This document shows, in pieces, positions 33,496-44,672 of a stretch of 64,000 nt of DNA. The DNA lies in the NCBI GenBank assembly GCA_027924585.1, contig BSBM01001448.1, positions 1,240,001 to 1,304,000 of the forward strand. Reading direction: 5' to 3'. Position 1 is the first letter of the stretch. Each line of letters begins with the position of its first letter. Below the pieces are notes generated by a model that searched no databases, was not told where the DNA came from, and saw only the letters and a program-made list of their open reading frames with translations. The position numbers and the translations under genes were made by a program. Origin of the DNA: Larix kaempferi. Its lineage: Eukaryota; Streptophyta; Pinopsida; Pinales; Pinaceae.

Positions 33496-34684
33496 TGTCA
33501 GAGAAGATGAAATTTTTAGTATCCTTAAAGCTTGCCATGATGAGCCCTACGGGGGACACTTTGCTGACAAAAGGACAGGTTATAAGGTTTTGGGAATGGG
33601 TTATTTCTGGCCCACATTGTTCAGGGACGCAAAGAAGTATGTTCAGGTATGTGATAGCTTCCAAAGGATGGGCCAGCCCAATAGATTAGATGAAATGCCT
33701 CTTCAGCCACAGCTTGCGGTTGAACCATTTGACAGATGGGATTTGGATTTCGTAGGGCCTATCAACCCTCCCTCAAAACAGAAAGTTCATCTCTTGGTTT
33801 GCACAGATTACATGACCAAATGGGTGGAAGCTGTAGCCTTGGTCAAAGCTAATGATCAGGATGTAATTGATTTCCTATATGAAGAAATTTTTACTCGATT
33901 CGAAGTACCTAGAGAAATCGTTACAGATGGTGGACCACAGTTCGTGTCTCACAAATTGGAAGCCCTATTACAGAAGTTTCATATTCAGCACAAAATAACC
34001 TCGCCATATCATCCACAAGACAATGGCCAAGTGCAAAGTTCGAACAAGGTCATCGAGGCTATTTTGACAAAGACGGTGAAAAGCCATCGTAAAGATTGGG
34101 CTAAGAGACTTCTAGAGGCACTGTGGGCCTATCGCACTACATGGCGTAACACCACTGATTTTTCCCCATATGAATTGGTGTATGGTAAGAATGTTGTTTT
34201 CCCCATTGAATTTGAAATTAGAACTTTGAAGACAACTATAGAGGCAAACCTTGATTTATCAGAAGCACAGAGGAACCGACTGAATCAGCTCAATGAATTG
34301 GATGAGAAGTGCATGACCATAGTGCATCAAACAGCTTTGATCCAACAACAATGCTCGAAATGGCATGATGGATTTATAAAGAATAAAGTCTTTCGAGAAG
34401 GAGACTGGGCTCTGTTATATGATTCTCGGTTCAAGAGGTATTTCAAAGGCAAATTATGCACTCGTTGGTTGGGACCTTATCAAATAGATCATGTATTTGA
34501 CAATGGAACAGTCCGGTTGATCACCATTGATGAAAAAAAGACACCATTATTTGCAAATGGTCATCATCTGCGACTGTATCACAAACCAATCTCAAGGAAT
34601 GCTTTCATTTCACATGTTGCAACTGATCCAAATTATGAGTTAACGCCAGGGAAGGGATTTTTCTCAACCCCTGTGACTTTTTAA
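33496..34684 (+). pseudogene. Integrase of C, cut off by F
   Basis: Ty3-type integrase, separated from its RT by F. The zinc-binding domain shows H (CHDEPYGGHF), then a single Cys in VCDSFQRMG where the family has CxxC. Catalytic core: DLDFVGP (first Asp, near 33740), TDGGPQFVS (second Asp, near 33925), then NGQVQSSNK (near 34023), where the family has Glu (GQxE). The catalytic Glu is Gln here, one base change from GAA to CAA. The C-terminal GPY-type tail (CTRWLGPYQIDHVFDNGTV, NGHHLRLYHKP) is intact. The frame is otherwise open to TAA at 34682. This enzyme should be inactive. Confidence 0.88.
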
Positions 34685-35825
34685 GAATTGCAATGTCCAC
34701 ACATAATTTGTACATAAATAATTTTTTATTTTATTTTTATTTTATTTTATTTTATTTCTGTATTTTTTTTATTTTTCCCTTTACACTTGATCGGTTTTGT
34801 TTTGAAGAATTGTGTGTAGGAATTAATTTGAGGAACAACAGTTGTGACTGGGCCAGATGATTGCAGACACCTTACATTGTTTTCCTGATCTAATAAATCT
34901 CTTTGAAGAAGGTGGATGATTCGTCGGCTTTCAGCAGCCAGCTGAAAAATTTGCCTGTTATTCCATTTTGCATAGCCGCGACTCTTTACCTTGCTTATTT
35001 TTCCAATTTTTGCTGTTGTAACTCTTATATTTCCATTTACTTCACTCTTCCAGTAGCTACGACTCTGCTACTTTTTCCCATTGTGCCAATTTTCGCAGCC
35101 GTAACTCCGTTATTTTTCATCCGTTTCGCTTTTTCCAGCAGCCGCGACTCCGCTATTCTTGCCTATTTTGCCAATTTTCGCACCTGCGACTCCGCCATTC
35201 TTTCTTGTTCTGCCAATTTTTGCGGCTGCGACTCCACTACATTTCATTGAACTCTGCTCAAGTCTTCCTTCCTAGTTCCTCTTATTCATTAACTGCAACT
35301 CTGCTATATTGTCTGCCTATTAGAACAGTCTCGGCACTAATGATTTGACCGGGCTCTAATTTAAATGATGACTCCACAGTTCCAATCGGAGTCTTCCAAG
35401 AATGAAGAAAATTATTGGGCTGTCTTGCGTATCCGTCAACATGAATGTACTTATCATCCTAGTTGGCGGTGGCCAACTCATCTCGGCACATGCGTATTCT
35501 GCCAATGATGCGACTAAGAAATATATTGCCATGGTAGAATGGCGGCTCAAGCATTAATCTTTAAGGTATGGGTTCTAACTCTAATCATGATTAGGCATAT
35601 ATCAATGTCGCAAGCAATAATGGTTATATTTGTCATTCATCCCTATCATCTATCTGCAACAATTCAAGTGAACCAAAACCACGTTTAAGTTGTTACCCGT
35701 ACTTATTATTATGACTGTCATCCTACCTGAGTTGTGCGATAATCCTGCCATGGATTTTATTCCAAAACTAACCGTGCCACCCTTCCAAAAAATGCTCAAA
35801 TTCAAACTTCGACTATCCATTAACT
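34685..35825 (+). repeat. Spacer of C with 42-43-bp tandem array (34965-35300)
   Basis: After pol, GC(C/T)GCGACTC or a variant recurs at about 34975, 35011, 35054, 35097, 35140, 35183 and 35223, mostly 40-43 bp apart. Units read like GCAGCCGCGACTCCGC followed by TTGCC and CCAATTTTCGC. The region 35301-35825 has no visible structure. Confidence 0.8.
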
Positions 35826-37188
35826 ATGTCTACATCTAGTCAGTCTGATGTTTTTCAAACTGTAATTGGTACATTCATTACAATTATTTCGCAGAAGCTC
35901 AGTGGTATGGGTATCCCTGTGAGGTACGAGCCTCTAACAATAGAATGTATGTATAAGAATAGAGATGTCTTTGTCATCTTTCAAGAAGCATGGTGGACAG
36001 ATTATTTTCAACGCCTGAATGGTTTTCATGAGGAAACAACCTTTGAATTTGCTCAAAATCTGAAGATCACTGATTCAGAGGTTCGAGGAATAAGGGTAGA
36101 TGTTTTAGAGGCAATCCCAGTGGAGGTAACGAGACTTCCCAGAATCAGACAACATCGGTTTAGTCGGAAACGCTATCATCCGACTGCAATTGAATATTTT
36201 TTGGCAGTCGGAGAAAGTGTTCGACCCACGGATAGAGGAACAACACTAGAAACCCTTCCAAGTTCTTGGGACCAGGTGGCAATCTTCCTGAAAAAATACA
36301 TCACATGCGAGGGAAGGTATAATGTTGTTTACATTTATGAATTTTTCCTCCTATCACATTTACGACAGCACTGGTTGTTAAATATGCCTACTATCTTTTT
36401 AAATCGCTGCAACACATGGCTTACTATGCTAGAGGTGCTCAACATCCCTTATCATCCCTCACAAATCATGGGCTAATTAAACTATTAGTCTTACTGGCCC
36501 TTGCATAGCATAATTTGACATGGGAACAATTTCTGGTTCGTCCAGAGGTACCCCATGGATTTTCCTTAAAAATAGTGGGTGAGGACTGGGGTTCCTCAAA
36601 CTCAGTTGGGGGGAGGGTTGGAACACCAGAAGTTCGATTGGAGGATGAAGAGGAGATAGATACAGAGGAGGATGGAACTGGGATAGCTAAAACTAAAATA
36701 GCAGGCGAGGAACATCAAGCAAAAGCAGTATCAAGAAACAGTCTAGAAGCTCTGAATGTGGAATCCTCCCCCGAAATCAGAAGAATTTTAATTCAAAAGG
36801 AGGGATTCGACCCTGTTTCTAAGGCGATAAGATTTTCCCCGCCTCAGAGGAGAAAGGAAGGGCTAATGAGCAAGGGCGAGACGTCCAGCTTAGTGAAAAA
36901 GAGAAGAATCAAAACTGCTACTGCAGCAGAAGCGGGTCATTTGATCAGGGTAGATATTGGGATTCCCATCTTAAAACCCTGAGCACCAGCTGATACAAAA
37001 GAACCTGCTGTAGAAGAACCTCAATTAGAGAACCTTATTTTTGAAAATGAGTTGTTAAAGGAGGAGGTGCAAGTGCTTCATGCAGAACTAGAGAAATGGA
37101 AGGAGACATGCATAAAACAATCAAAGAAGCATGTGAATACAATGGTGGAGGCTATAGACCAATTGGAGAATTTATCTTCCATTTAGGG
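35826..37188 (+). pseudogene. Envelope-position ORF of C
   Basis: A second gene downstream of pol, where Athila-type elements carry an envelope-like ORF. The first part (35826 to about 36465) begins MSTSSQSDVFQTV and includes EAWWTDYFQRLNGFHEETTFEFAQ, IPVEVTRLPRIRQHRF and YIYEFFLLSHLRQHWLLN. A one-base shift near 36465 and TAG near 36507 separate it from the second part, which starts TWEQFLV and has an acidic then Lys/Arg-rich middle. After TGA 36980 the same frame continues to TAG 37183 as a Glu/Leu-rich coiled coil (ENELLKEEVQVLHAELEKWKE). I see no signal peptide or clear membrane anchor, so an envelope role is positional inference only. Confidence 0.65.
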
Positions 37189-37624
37189 GAATGAAGGAAG
37201 GCAAGAAATGATATGCCTGGAATGTGGGGATATCTTTAATTTGGAAGGGCATAAAGTTACAGTATTGGACTTAGTGGTACAGAGATCTTCAGGAGCAAGG
37301 AAATCAGAGGAATTAGTTCTGGGCTCAGTCTCATCGTTTCAAGGACATTGAATCGACTCAACAAGCTAAAAGAATCAAGAAATAGGATGTTGTTACACAA
37401 GAACCAGTGTCCTAAAAAATTTTCATCGAAATACAACTCAGGTAGAAGATGCTAAGATTGGGATACAAGGGAAGGTTGTTGTCACACAAGAACCAACGTT
37501 TCCAATGGTTAATCGTCAAAGTTGATTCCCTCAACTCATCTTCATAATATGAACGAGGACCAGATTCATAATCAAACTAATCAGTTGTTGCATGGGGACA
37601 TGCAAATGGATAGTTGGGGGGAGA
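37189..37624 (+). other. 3' untranslated region and polypurine tract of C
   Basis: Non-coding, ending in GTTGGGGGGAGA just before the LTR start at 37625. Confidence 0.65.
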
Positions 37625-39110
37625 TGTTGGGCCCTGGAAATGCCCCTTTTTTACCACACCTATTTCATCATTTTTCCCTGTTACACCCTACTTTCATAAA
37701 CCATATACATGCCTTTTTCCAGATCAATCAGCAATCCTGACAAGGTATAACTCATTATTGTTTCATTTAATTAATGCCTAATATTGTTATGGTTATGAAT
37801 TATAGCCTTCGATTTATGCTAACTTGTGTTGATTTCGTTAAGTTAAGATCAAAGCACAGGTGTATTAGCCGCAATGCCTTGGGAAAGAATCATACATGGT
37901 GCCAGCTGCTACTCTTCCGATTTGATTCCTCATATTCCAAGGGATAGTGCATCTTTCCACATGAAGTTGTAACAGGTCTTCGTTGAAATAGAGAATTGCT
38001 GCAACAGACAGGACACCTCCTAATTGGTTAAACTGTTGATCCATTGACTGCCATAGTAACATCATCCTTCATGTTAAATGGCCTCATTCATTATGGCTCT
38101 AACAGTTTAGCTGTAACTTTGCAACATGAAGATCAGAGATCTTCATTGCTGCACGAAATTAGTGGATCACAAACTGTATTTTGCATGTATAAATATGGGA
38201 ACTCTTTCAAAGTCTGGGGTTGGTTAATTCACATTTTGTATGGGTTGTAACAGAGAATTGAGACTGTGGATTACAATCTTTAATGAAGAGCAGAGTTATT
38301 CATATTTATGTGTCTTAATTTGTGGTAGTTCACGGTGTCTCTATTAGAAGGCCAGGGCCCGCCTTCTCACAGAGATTGTCAAGTTAAGTAGGTAGTTAGA
38401 TTTATTTATTTCCTGTTGTGTGTTGTGGAATCGCATTAGGCGTACTATTGATAGTTATAATAGAGAATTTCCAATTGCATTCTTTTTTGGTAGTTTATTC
38501 TTTGCATCCTGAATAGCTGCAACTGTGTGGTGTGACAATCGACTGTGTAGGTTAGTTTGATTAATGCATGTGTGTTCAATTTAGCTGTTACAGCCAAGCT
38601 TAGCTTCAACTCCTTTCCAATCATTTATGCTTTCTACGATTTATAATATTTATCAATTTAGAGTTCAAGCTTATTTTCCAATTCTGGTTGCTGTTGTAAC
38701 TTCATTGAATTCATTAGATTGGGAAGATTGTGATTGAGTTATAGAAGTTGTTGGATGAATCATTTTGGTAAAGATTGAATACTGTAGTTTGATAATTATA
38801 GGATTTAACTCCTTGCAAAATTAATCTAGTTCATTTTTTCTTAGATCAGTAACTGCTAGGTTGATTTCTGTAGGAAGGTAGTTGCACTTTGAATTCCTAG
38901 AGGTGTGAATTAGATTAGTTTTCTTTATGGAATGAGTTTGGCTGAGCAGATAGGTAGGATTATTATCTCCATTTATTTAATCAACTACTTGAAATGTTTA
39001 TGCATAGATTGTGCTTAATTCCATTGAGAAAAAGACTTCTCTGGGTTGACAATTTATATTGAGCATCCTGTGTGTTAGTTGTAATTAATTAGCATATAGG
39101 GTGACCAACA
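37625..39110 (+). repeat. 3' LTR of C
   Basis: About 1486 bp. It starts TGTTGGGCCC after the polypurine tract and ends ACCAACA, so TGTTGG/CCAACA form matched inverted termini. The next base (39111) is D's LTR sequence GTAGGTAGG, where the expected 5-bp duplication GTAGG would lie. The 5' LTR is outside the window, so the boundary is not confirmed by a second copy. Confidence 0.72.
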
Positions 39111-39530
39111 GTAGGTAGGTGTAACTGGCGCATGGAACAATAATGGAGTGAAGGATAATCCAAGGAGGGCACATGAGGAGCTGACTGGAGTCAGAACTGG
39201 CAATATAGTCTCACTGGATGTCCAACAGAGTGTTTCAGTTAGCTAACTAGTCAATCAGTCCTTAAATCAAGGAAATATCCACAAATCAAGCTAACTAACT
39301 GAAGTGTCACTGGTGGTAGGTGAGAAAGGGCGCATTTAACACGTGGTAGGTGAAAATAGGGTGCATCACTGACTAGGAGAGCTAGAATTGAATGGAAAGA
39401 AGTTCCCGGGGCTAGCAAACCAGGGACTAGGTGCTGGGTGACACCTCACGGATGACTAGGATGCGTGAAAATGCATGACTGCATGCAAAATACATGCAAG
39501 CATAAAAAGTGATGATGAGATATCCTAACA
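39111..39530 (-). repeat. Proximal part of 3' LTR of D
   Basis: Matches 44264-44672 by eye, from GTAGGTAGGTGTAACTGG to ATATCCTAACA. The polypurine tract CTTGAGGGGGGG is the complement of the bases directly after 39530. Confidence 0.88.
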
Positions 39531-39680
39531 CCCCCCCTCAAGCTATAATATGAGGTATAAAATAAAAGATAGGGCCCTAGTTACTGAGACCAAAGGTCAC
39601 CCCAATACAATAATCCCAAAAATGCTAGAAAAAATCTAAGTGAAGAAAGAGGGAAAACCCAATGGGAAGAAATCCCCCCC

Positions 39681-41186
39681 TCAAGTTGAACATAGAAGGA
39701 TATAATATGTCTCTGCCATAATGGAACTCACCCCCAACAGTGAACAGAGGTAAGAGAAATTCTTCTCAGTGAAGCTCTTGGTGAAGATGTCTGCAATTTG
39801 CTTGTCAGTAAGGTAATATTGCAATACAATGGTTCTGTCATGCACAAGCTCTCGAATGTAGTGCATGTGTATCTCGATGTGCTTAGTCCTCTATCTCTGA
39901 ACTGTATCTATTGAGATATTGATAGCACTTTGATTGTCACAAAATATGACAGTCGAAGTGGTGCTACCAATATCAAACTCTGCTAGAATACCCTACAACC
40001 AAACTGCCTAAATGCAAGTATTGAATGCTCCTTGATACTCTACCTCTGCTGAAGATAAGGAAATGGATTCCTGCTTTTTGATTGACGAACAAATAGGCCA
40101 TGTTCCAATCATGAAAAAATATCTGAAGGTGTACTTCTAATCAATGTTATCACCCGCCCAATCTGAACTAGTGAATCCAACCAAATCTAGCTCAGAATCT
40201 GCAACATAGTGTATGCCAAAATGTCTAGTACTCTGCACATAGTGCAAGATTCTTTTGGCTGACCTCCAATGAAGATCATGGGGATGCTGCATATACCTTG
40301 ATACAGCACTCACGACATGAGAAATATCAGGCCTTGAGTGTGTCAAGTATAGAAGGCTACTAATCAACTGTCAATATAGTGTCGAATCTGCAAGCGGTGT
40401 AGAATTTCCCTCCTCAAGACTGATTCCTGAGAGGAATGGGAATGGGGATGCCTTACAATCTGACATATTAAATTTGTTTAGAAGGTCTGAAACATATTTT
40501 TTCTGAGATGTGGTGATCCCGTCAAAATTTTGAGCAATCTCAAGCCCAAGGAATTGCTTCAACAAGCCCGAATCACACATGTCAAAAGCTAGATTTAAAG
40601 CAGTTTTTAACTTGTCAATTGAAGCAAGAATGCTTCCAATTATCAAAAGATTATCAACATAAAGGACAATAATAAAAAAATTACCTTCATGCTGATGTAG
40701 GTACACATTTGGATCTGATTTTCACCTTGCAAAATTCTATGATAGAAAGAAGGAGTCCATCTTTGCGTACCAAGCTCTTGGGGCCTGTTTTAATCCATAC
40801 AATGATTTCTTCAATCTGCACACTAATGTAGGATCTGATATGTATCCTTCAAGATGCTTCATTTAAATCTCTTATTTCATATATCTATGAATAAATGAAC
40901 TCTTCACATCCATATGGTGCACTTCCCAGTGCTTAGATGCGGAAATAGCCAAAACTAGGTGGATAGAATCCATCTTTGCAACCAGTGCAAAGGTCTCAGT
41001 GTAGTCCACTCCTTGGACTTGGGAGAAGCCTTTTGAAACCAAACTAGATTTGTATTTGTAGGTTGATCCATCAGCAACAACCTTTGTGTGGTAGACCCAT
41101 TTACATTGGACTAATTTCCTGCCAAGTGGAAGAGAAACTAGCTCCCATGTAGCATTCTTTTGAAGAGAACTGTACTCTTCATCCAT
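39681..41186 (-). pseudogene. Reverse transcriptase and RNase H of D
   Basis: Copia RT: MDEEYSSLQKNATWELV, CKWVYHTK, QGVDYTETFA, HHMDVKSSF, then the catalytic box VLYVDNLLIIG (near 40660), where the second Asp of YVDD is Asn. Next come KQFLGLEIA, SSLLYLTHSRPDIS, GFTSSDWAGD (RNase H) and the tail ADIFTKSF. Gaps at 40871-40707 and 40136-39867 are interrupted by stops and frame changes. The Asp to Asn change alone would abolish polymerisation. Confidence 0.85.
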
Positions 41187-41588
41187 GGCAGTTTTCCATC
41201 TTGGATATCAGTGGGAATGATAATATGATTTAGGATCTGAACCTATCATCAAAAAAAATTTCTCAGATAGAAAATGATCAAAACATGAAAGAGCCGTACC
41301 TTCTCTTTGAAAGTCTTCTCGAGTTCTCCTTGGATTGGCAGGATTTCCAATGTTAGAACCAGCAGAATTGAGAGTATTTTGGGCCCACTTTGGAAACTGT
41401 TGGGGCACATCTGGATCAGATTCTGAACCTGATACTTAATGTTCATCAAATTTTGATAAAATATAAGAAATATCAGAACCAAAACTTTCATCATCTTCTC
41501 CGAAATCTTTTTCTTATAGAGGCAGTAAATCAGCAGTTTCTTCCTTGACTAGCTCTAGATTTTGAAGCAGTTCTTCAAATATGACACT

Positions 41589-42389
41589 TCACTCAATGAA
41601 TATATTTTTGGATCTCATATACATGAGTTTGTAGCCTTTTGATTCTTCAGAATATCCAATTAGGATGCACTCAACAATTTGTAGATCCAAATATTTTCTC
41701 TTTTCAGTCGGAATTCTAACCCAATCAGTGGATCCAAAAACCCTGAAATTGGACACATCAGGTTTGTGACCAGTGCAGGCTTCGAAAGGATTAGAATATA
41801 TCAAAGCTGAATTTGTAACTCTATTTTGAATGTATGCAGCAAAATTCATGGCCTCAACCCAAATATTTGCAGCCAAACCTTTTGAGTCAATCATATAGGC
41901 TGCCATCTCTTTCAGTGATCGGTTCTTCCTTTCCGCTACATCATTCTGCTGAGGTGTGTAGGGAACTGTGTGCTGGATCTGAAAGCCACTTTCAACAAAA
42001 ATTTGCAATAGCTCTGATTTGATATATTCACCTCCATTATCATATCTTATATATTTGATCTTTCTCTCGATGGCAGTCTCAATAGAAGCCTTGAAAATCT
42101 TGAATGTTTCTAGCACTTCCGACTTGTTTTTTAGAAAGAAGACCCAAATAAATTTGGAGAAGTCATCGATAAATGTTATAACATACCTTGAGCCATTCAT
42201 GGAGGTATGTGGCAGTGGACCACTGATATCAGAATGTATCAGCCCCAAAATAAAAGAAGCTCTGCTAGCTTTGCCTCGGTCAAATTTGTGCTCACGGTGC
42301 TTCCCAATGATGTAACCTTTGCATATTCCCTTTGAGGATTTGATCTTTGGAAGGCCATCAACCATGGAATTTTTATGTAGCAGTTGCAA
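41589..42389 (-). pseudogene. Integrase of D
   Basis: A 266-codon open stretch with all three catalytic acids: HSDISGPLP (first Asp), RYDNGGEY (second Asp) and PQQNDVAERKNR (Glu). The zinc-binding end is degraded (ICKGYIIGKH in place of a C..C..K pattern) and sequence upstream is broken. The C-terminal KPDVSNFRVFGS and GYSEESKGYKL are typical copia. The core is better kept than the rest of D. Confidence 0.85.
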
Positions 42390-42685
42390 ATATTTATAAT
42401 TTAGGTGTCCAAACCTCTCATGCCATAGCCTACTAACCTCATTTCAATGAGTCAGAATAGCAGTGGGCTTTTCATGTGGCAGAAAGTGTGAAAACTCATA
42501 TGCTTTTGCAGCATGATTGGCTTTTCCTACCGCAATGAGTTCTCCACTTGCACTATCAGAATTTTCAATTTTGTTAGGGAAGAATACAAATTTCTTTTCT
42601 AAACTAGTGTGTGTCATCTGATATACGGAAAGATGATTCGAAGCTAAGGAGGGTACATAGAGAACATTGTGGAAATTACCATGCT

Positions 42686-42967
42686 CTAAATGAATGGTTC
42701 CTTTGCCTTTGAAGAAATTTGAGAGTCATATCCCATGCGGATGGAGATGGTGTTGTTGGTGTCAAATGATGATAGAGAATCTTTATTTTCATCCATGTGG
42801 TTCAAAGCTCTAGAATCAATGAGTAGAGTTGTGGAATTCGAAACAGTTGCCATGAGTGCATGACCTCTTTCAGGGTGATCATTTTTCTCCTTCTTCCTTG
42901 CACCATCAAGAAGGGTTATGTTGTTTTTATCTAAGAGAAGGGCCATATGATCTATGGTATTTTTCAT
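42686..42967 (-). pseudogene. Protease of D
   Basis: The core LLIDSRALNHM corresponds to LIDSGASNHM of copia proteases. The glycine after Ser is Arg, which should destroy the active site. Only the N-terminal part of the domain is in an open frame. Confidence 0.7.
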
Positions 42968-42970
42968 GCA

Positions 42971-43636
42971 TTAAATTTCAGGATGAAATCCCTTGCTGCA
43001 ATAAGAACATTTAGTCTTCTCTTTTCCCTCTTTTCCCTTTTGCTTGTTTCTTGAACCGGATGGCTCATCCGACTGCTTGGTTTTATCTCTTTGCTTGGAA
43101 GGATCAAACTTTGGCTTCTCTTTCATTTGATTCCATTTTCCATTCGTAGCTTTAAATCCTATAGTAAAAAGAGCTTGATATTTGGAGCTTATGGACCCCA
43201 TTTTAACAAGCTTATCATTCTCCTTTGTCAAGGATTCAATGAAAGCATTTAAGGTAGGCATTTTCCAATTAGGAATTGTGAGTTTTCCTGTATTGAAAGT
43301 TGAAACAAAAACTGAATAATATTTTCCAAGTTTTGTAAGGATGCATAAAATCAATTTCTTATCCTCATTTTCCACTCCACATTGCTTCAATAGCATAACT
43401 CGGAGTATTCAATCCACTGAGATGGAAAAGAAGATCCTTAGAGATGTGAGACAAAGGAAACCATAAGCTTCATCAAGCTTATTGAAATATTTTTCCTTCT
43501 CTACTGCATATGTAGCTTCGACTTCTAGGACCATGGTAACTCTGTAGAAACCTTTAGAGCGCAACATTATCTCCATATCATCCTTCCGTTGATAATAGTT
43601 GAAGGGAGTGAGGAGATTTGATGAAGAAGTATCCAT
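42971..43636 (-). pseudogene. Gag of D
   Basis: Two frames, 43636-43409 and 43396-42971, separated by a frameshift. The first has LLTPFNYYQRKDDMEIMLRSKG, the N-terminal copia gag motif; the second has YYSVFVSTFN and a Lys-rich tail. The zinc knuckle CSYCSKGFHPE runs into a stop before its last Cys. The gag resembles that of H, suggesting related copia lineages. Confidence 0.8.
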
Positions 43637-43953
43637 CTTTCAAGAAGAGCGAATGCAATTGAGGAGTTGAATAACCTGCAAATCACAAGAAAACAAGAAC
43701 TATAAGGTCGACCACCCACACTTTTCAATTTGCGTCACACCCAACATAAGATAATCAAGCAAGATTGAATATCTAATGATTCCAATCCAGGAATTATGTG
43801 GAAACTCTCGGCTTCTGGTGTGGATTTGGAAGAAATTTTCAGTAATAGCGAATGCAAGTGAGAGAATGCATGCCACTGATGCAATATTTTTGAGCAAAAG
43901 CACTCAATCTTCATGAATAATCCCTTCAGAAAAGAATTCTTGTCCTTGCCATG

Positions 43954-43965
43954 GCTCTGATACCA
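43954..43965 (-). promoter_or_regulatory. Primer-binding site of D (tRNA-iMet type)
   Basis: The complement reads TGGTATCAGAGC, directly adjoining the 5' LTR (43966-44672). The stretch 43637-43953 between it and gag is non-coding leader. Confidence 0.9.
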
Positions 43966-44672
43966 TGTGAAATTGAAGCACAGTAGATCTAATTGAACAA
44001 GAAAAATCAATTACAACAGATGCATAAAGAATAATATGCGTAAACTGTGCAAGAGAATTGCAGCAGTGCTCTATTGAAATCAGAAGTAGAATACAATACA
44101 ATGTGCAGTCACAATGACTGAATGATTTGAATTAACCAAGGAGTTCTTTCAAATAGCCTGCATGGAATAGCTTGGCTCCACGAGGAGTCCTCATCATTAG
44201 ATCAATGGAGTCATCAATGCACAAGTAACAGTCAACCAGGTGTCAAACTGAGTCTAACTGAATGTAGGTAGGTGTAACTGGTGCATGGAGCACTAATGGA
44301 GTGAAGGAGAATCCAAGGAGGGCGCATGAGGAGCTGAATGGATTCAGAACTGGAAATCTAGTCTCACTGGAGGTCCAACAGAGTCTTTCAGTTAGCTAAC
44401 TAGTCAATTAGTCCTTAAATCAAGGAAAGATCCACGAACCAAGCTAACTAATTGAAGTGTCACTGGTGGTAGGTGAGAAAGGGAATCTTTCACATGTGGT
44501 AGGTGAAAAGAGGTTGCATCACTGTCTAGGAGGGATAGAACTGAATGGAAAGAAGGTACCAGGGCTAGCAAACTAGGGACTAGGTGTTGGGTGACACCTC
44601 ACTGATGACTGGGATGCATGCAAATGCATGACTACATGCAAACATAAAAAGTGATGATGAAATATCCTAACA
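43966..44672 (-). repeat. 5' LTR of D
   Basis: 707 bp, from TGTTAGGATATTTC at 44672 to AATTTCACA at 43966 on the minus strand. The outer 409 bp match the partial LTR at 39111-39530. Confidence 0.88.

Larger units (their letters stand above)
1..39110 (+). mobile_element. Gypsy (Athila-like) retrotransposon C, split by A and F
   Basis: Pieces of C are 20484-23716, 33496-39110, and probably 1-385. Removing A and F brings gag tail, protease, RT, RNase H, integrase and a further reading frame into order. The protease with its upstream FNLLGELKNLYVKIPLLQAL segment and the frame in envelope position suggest the Athila branch. The 3' LTR is 37625-39110. C's 5' LTR lies left of the window. The LTR end abuts D's LTR, so C sits inside D. 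Stops, frameshifts and two insertions show it is dead. Confidence 0.8.
39111..44672 (-). mobile_element. Copia retrotransposon D, reverse, LTR cut by C
   Basis: Minus-strand copia: complete 5' LTR 44672-43966, primer-binding site, gag, protease, integrase, RT and RNase H, polypurine tract, then 420 bp of the 3' LTR (39530-39111). The rest of that LTR must lie beyond C's left end, outside the window. D itself lies in E: E's protease sequence resumes at 44673. The TSD is probably GAGAG (44673-44677), its partner out of view. Confidence 0.88.

Noticed and set aside
44263-44672. Shorter LTR for D starting at 44263 (first apparent end of similarity)
   Set aside because: The primer-binding site at 43954-43965 places the LTR start at 43966. 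The similarity ends early only because C interrupts the other copy.
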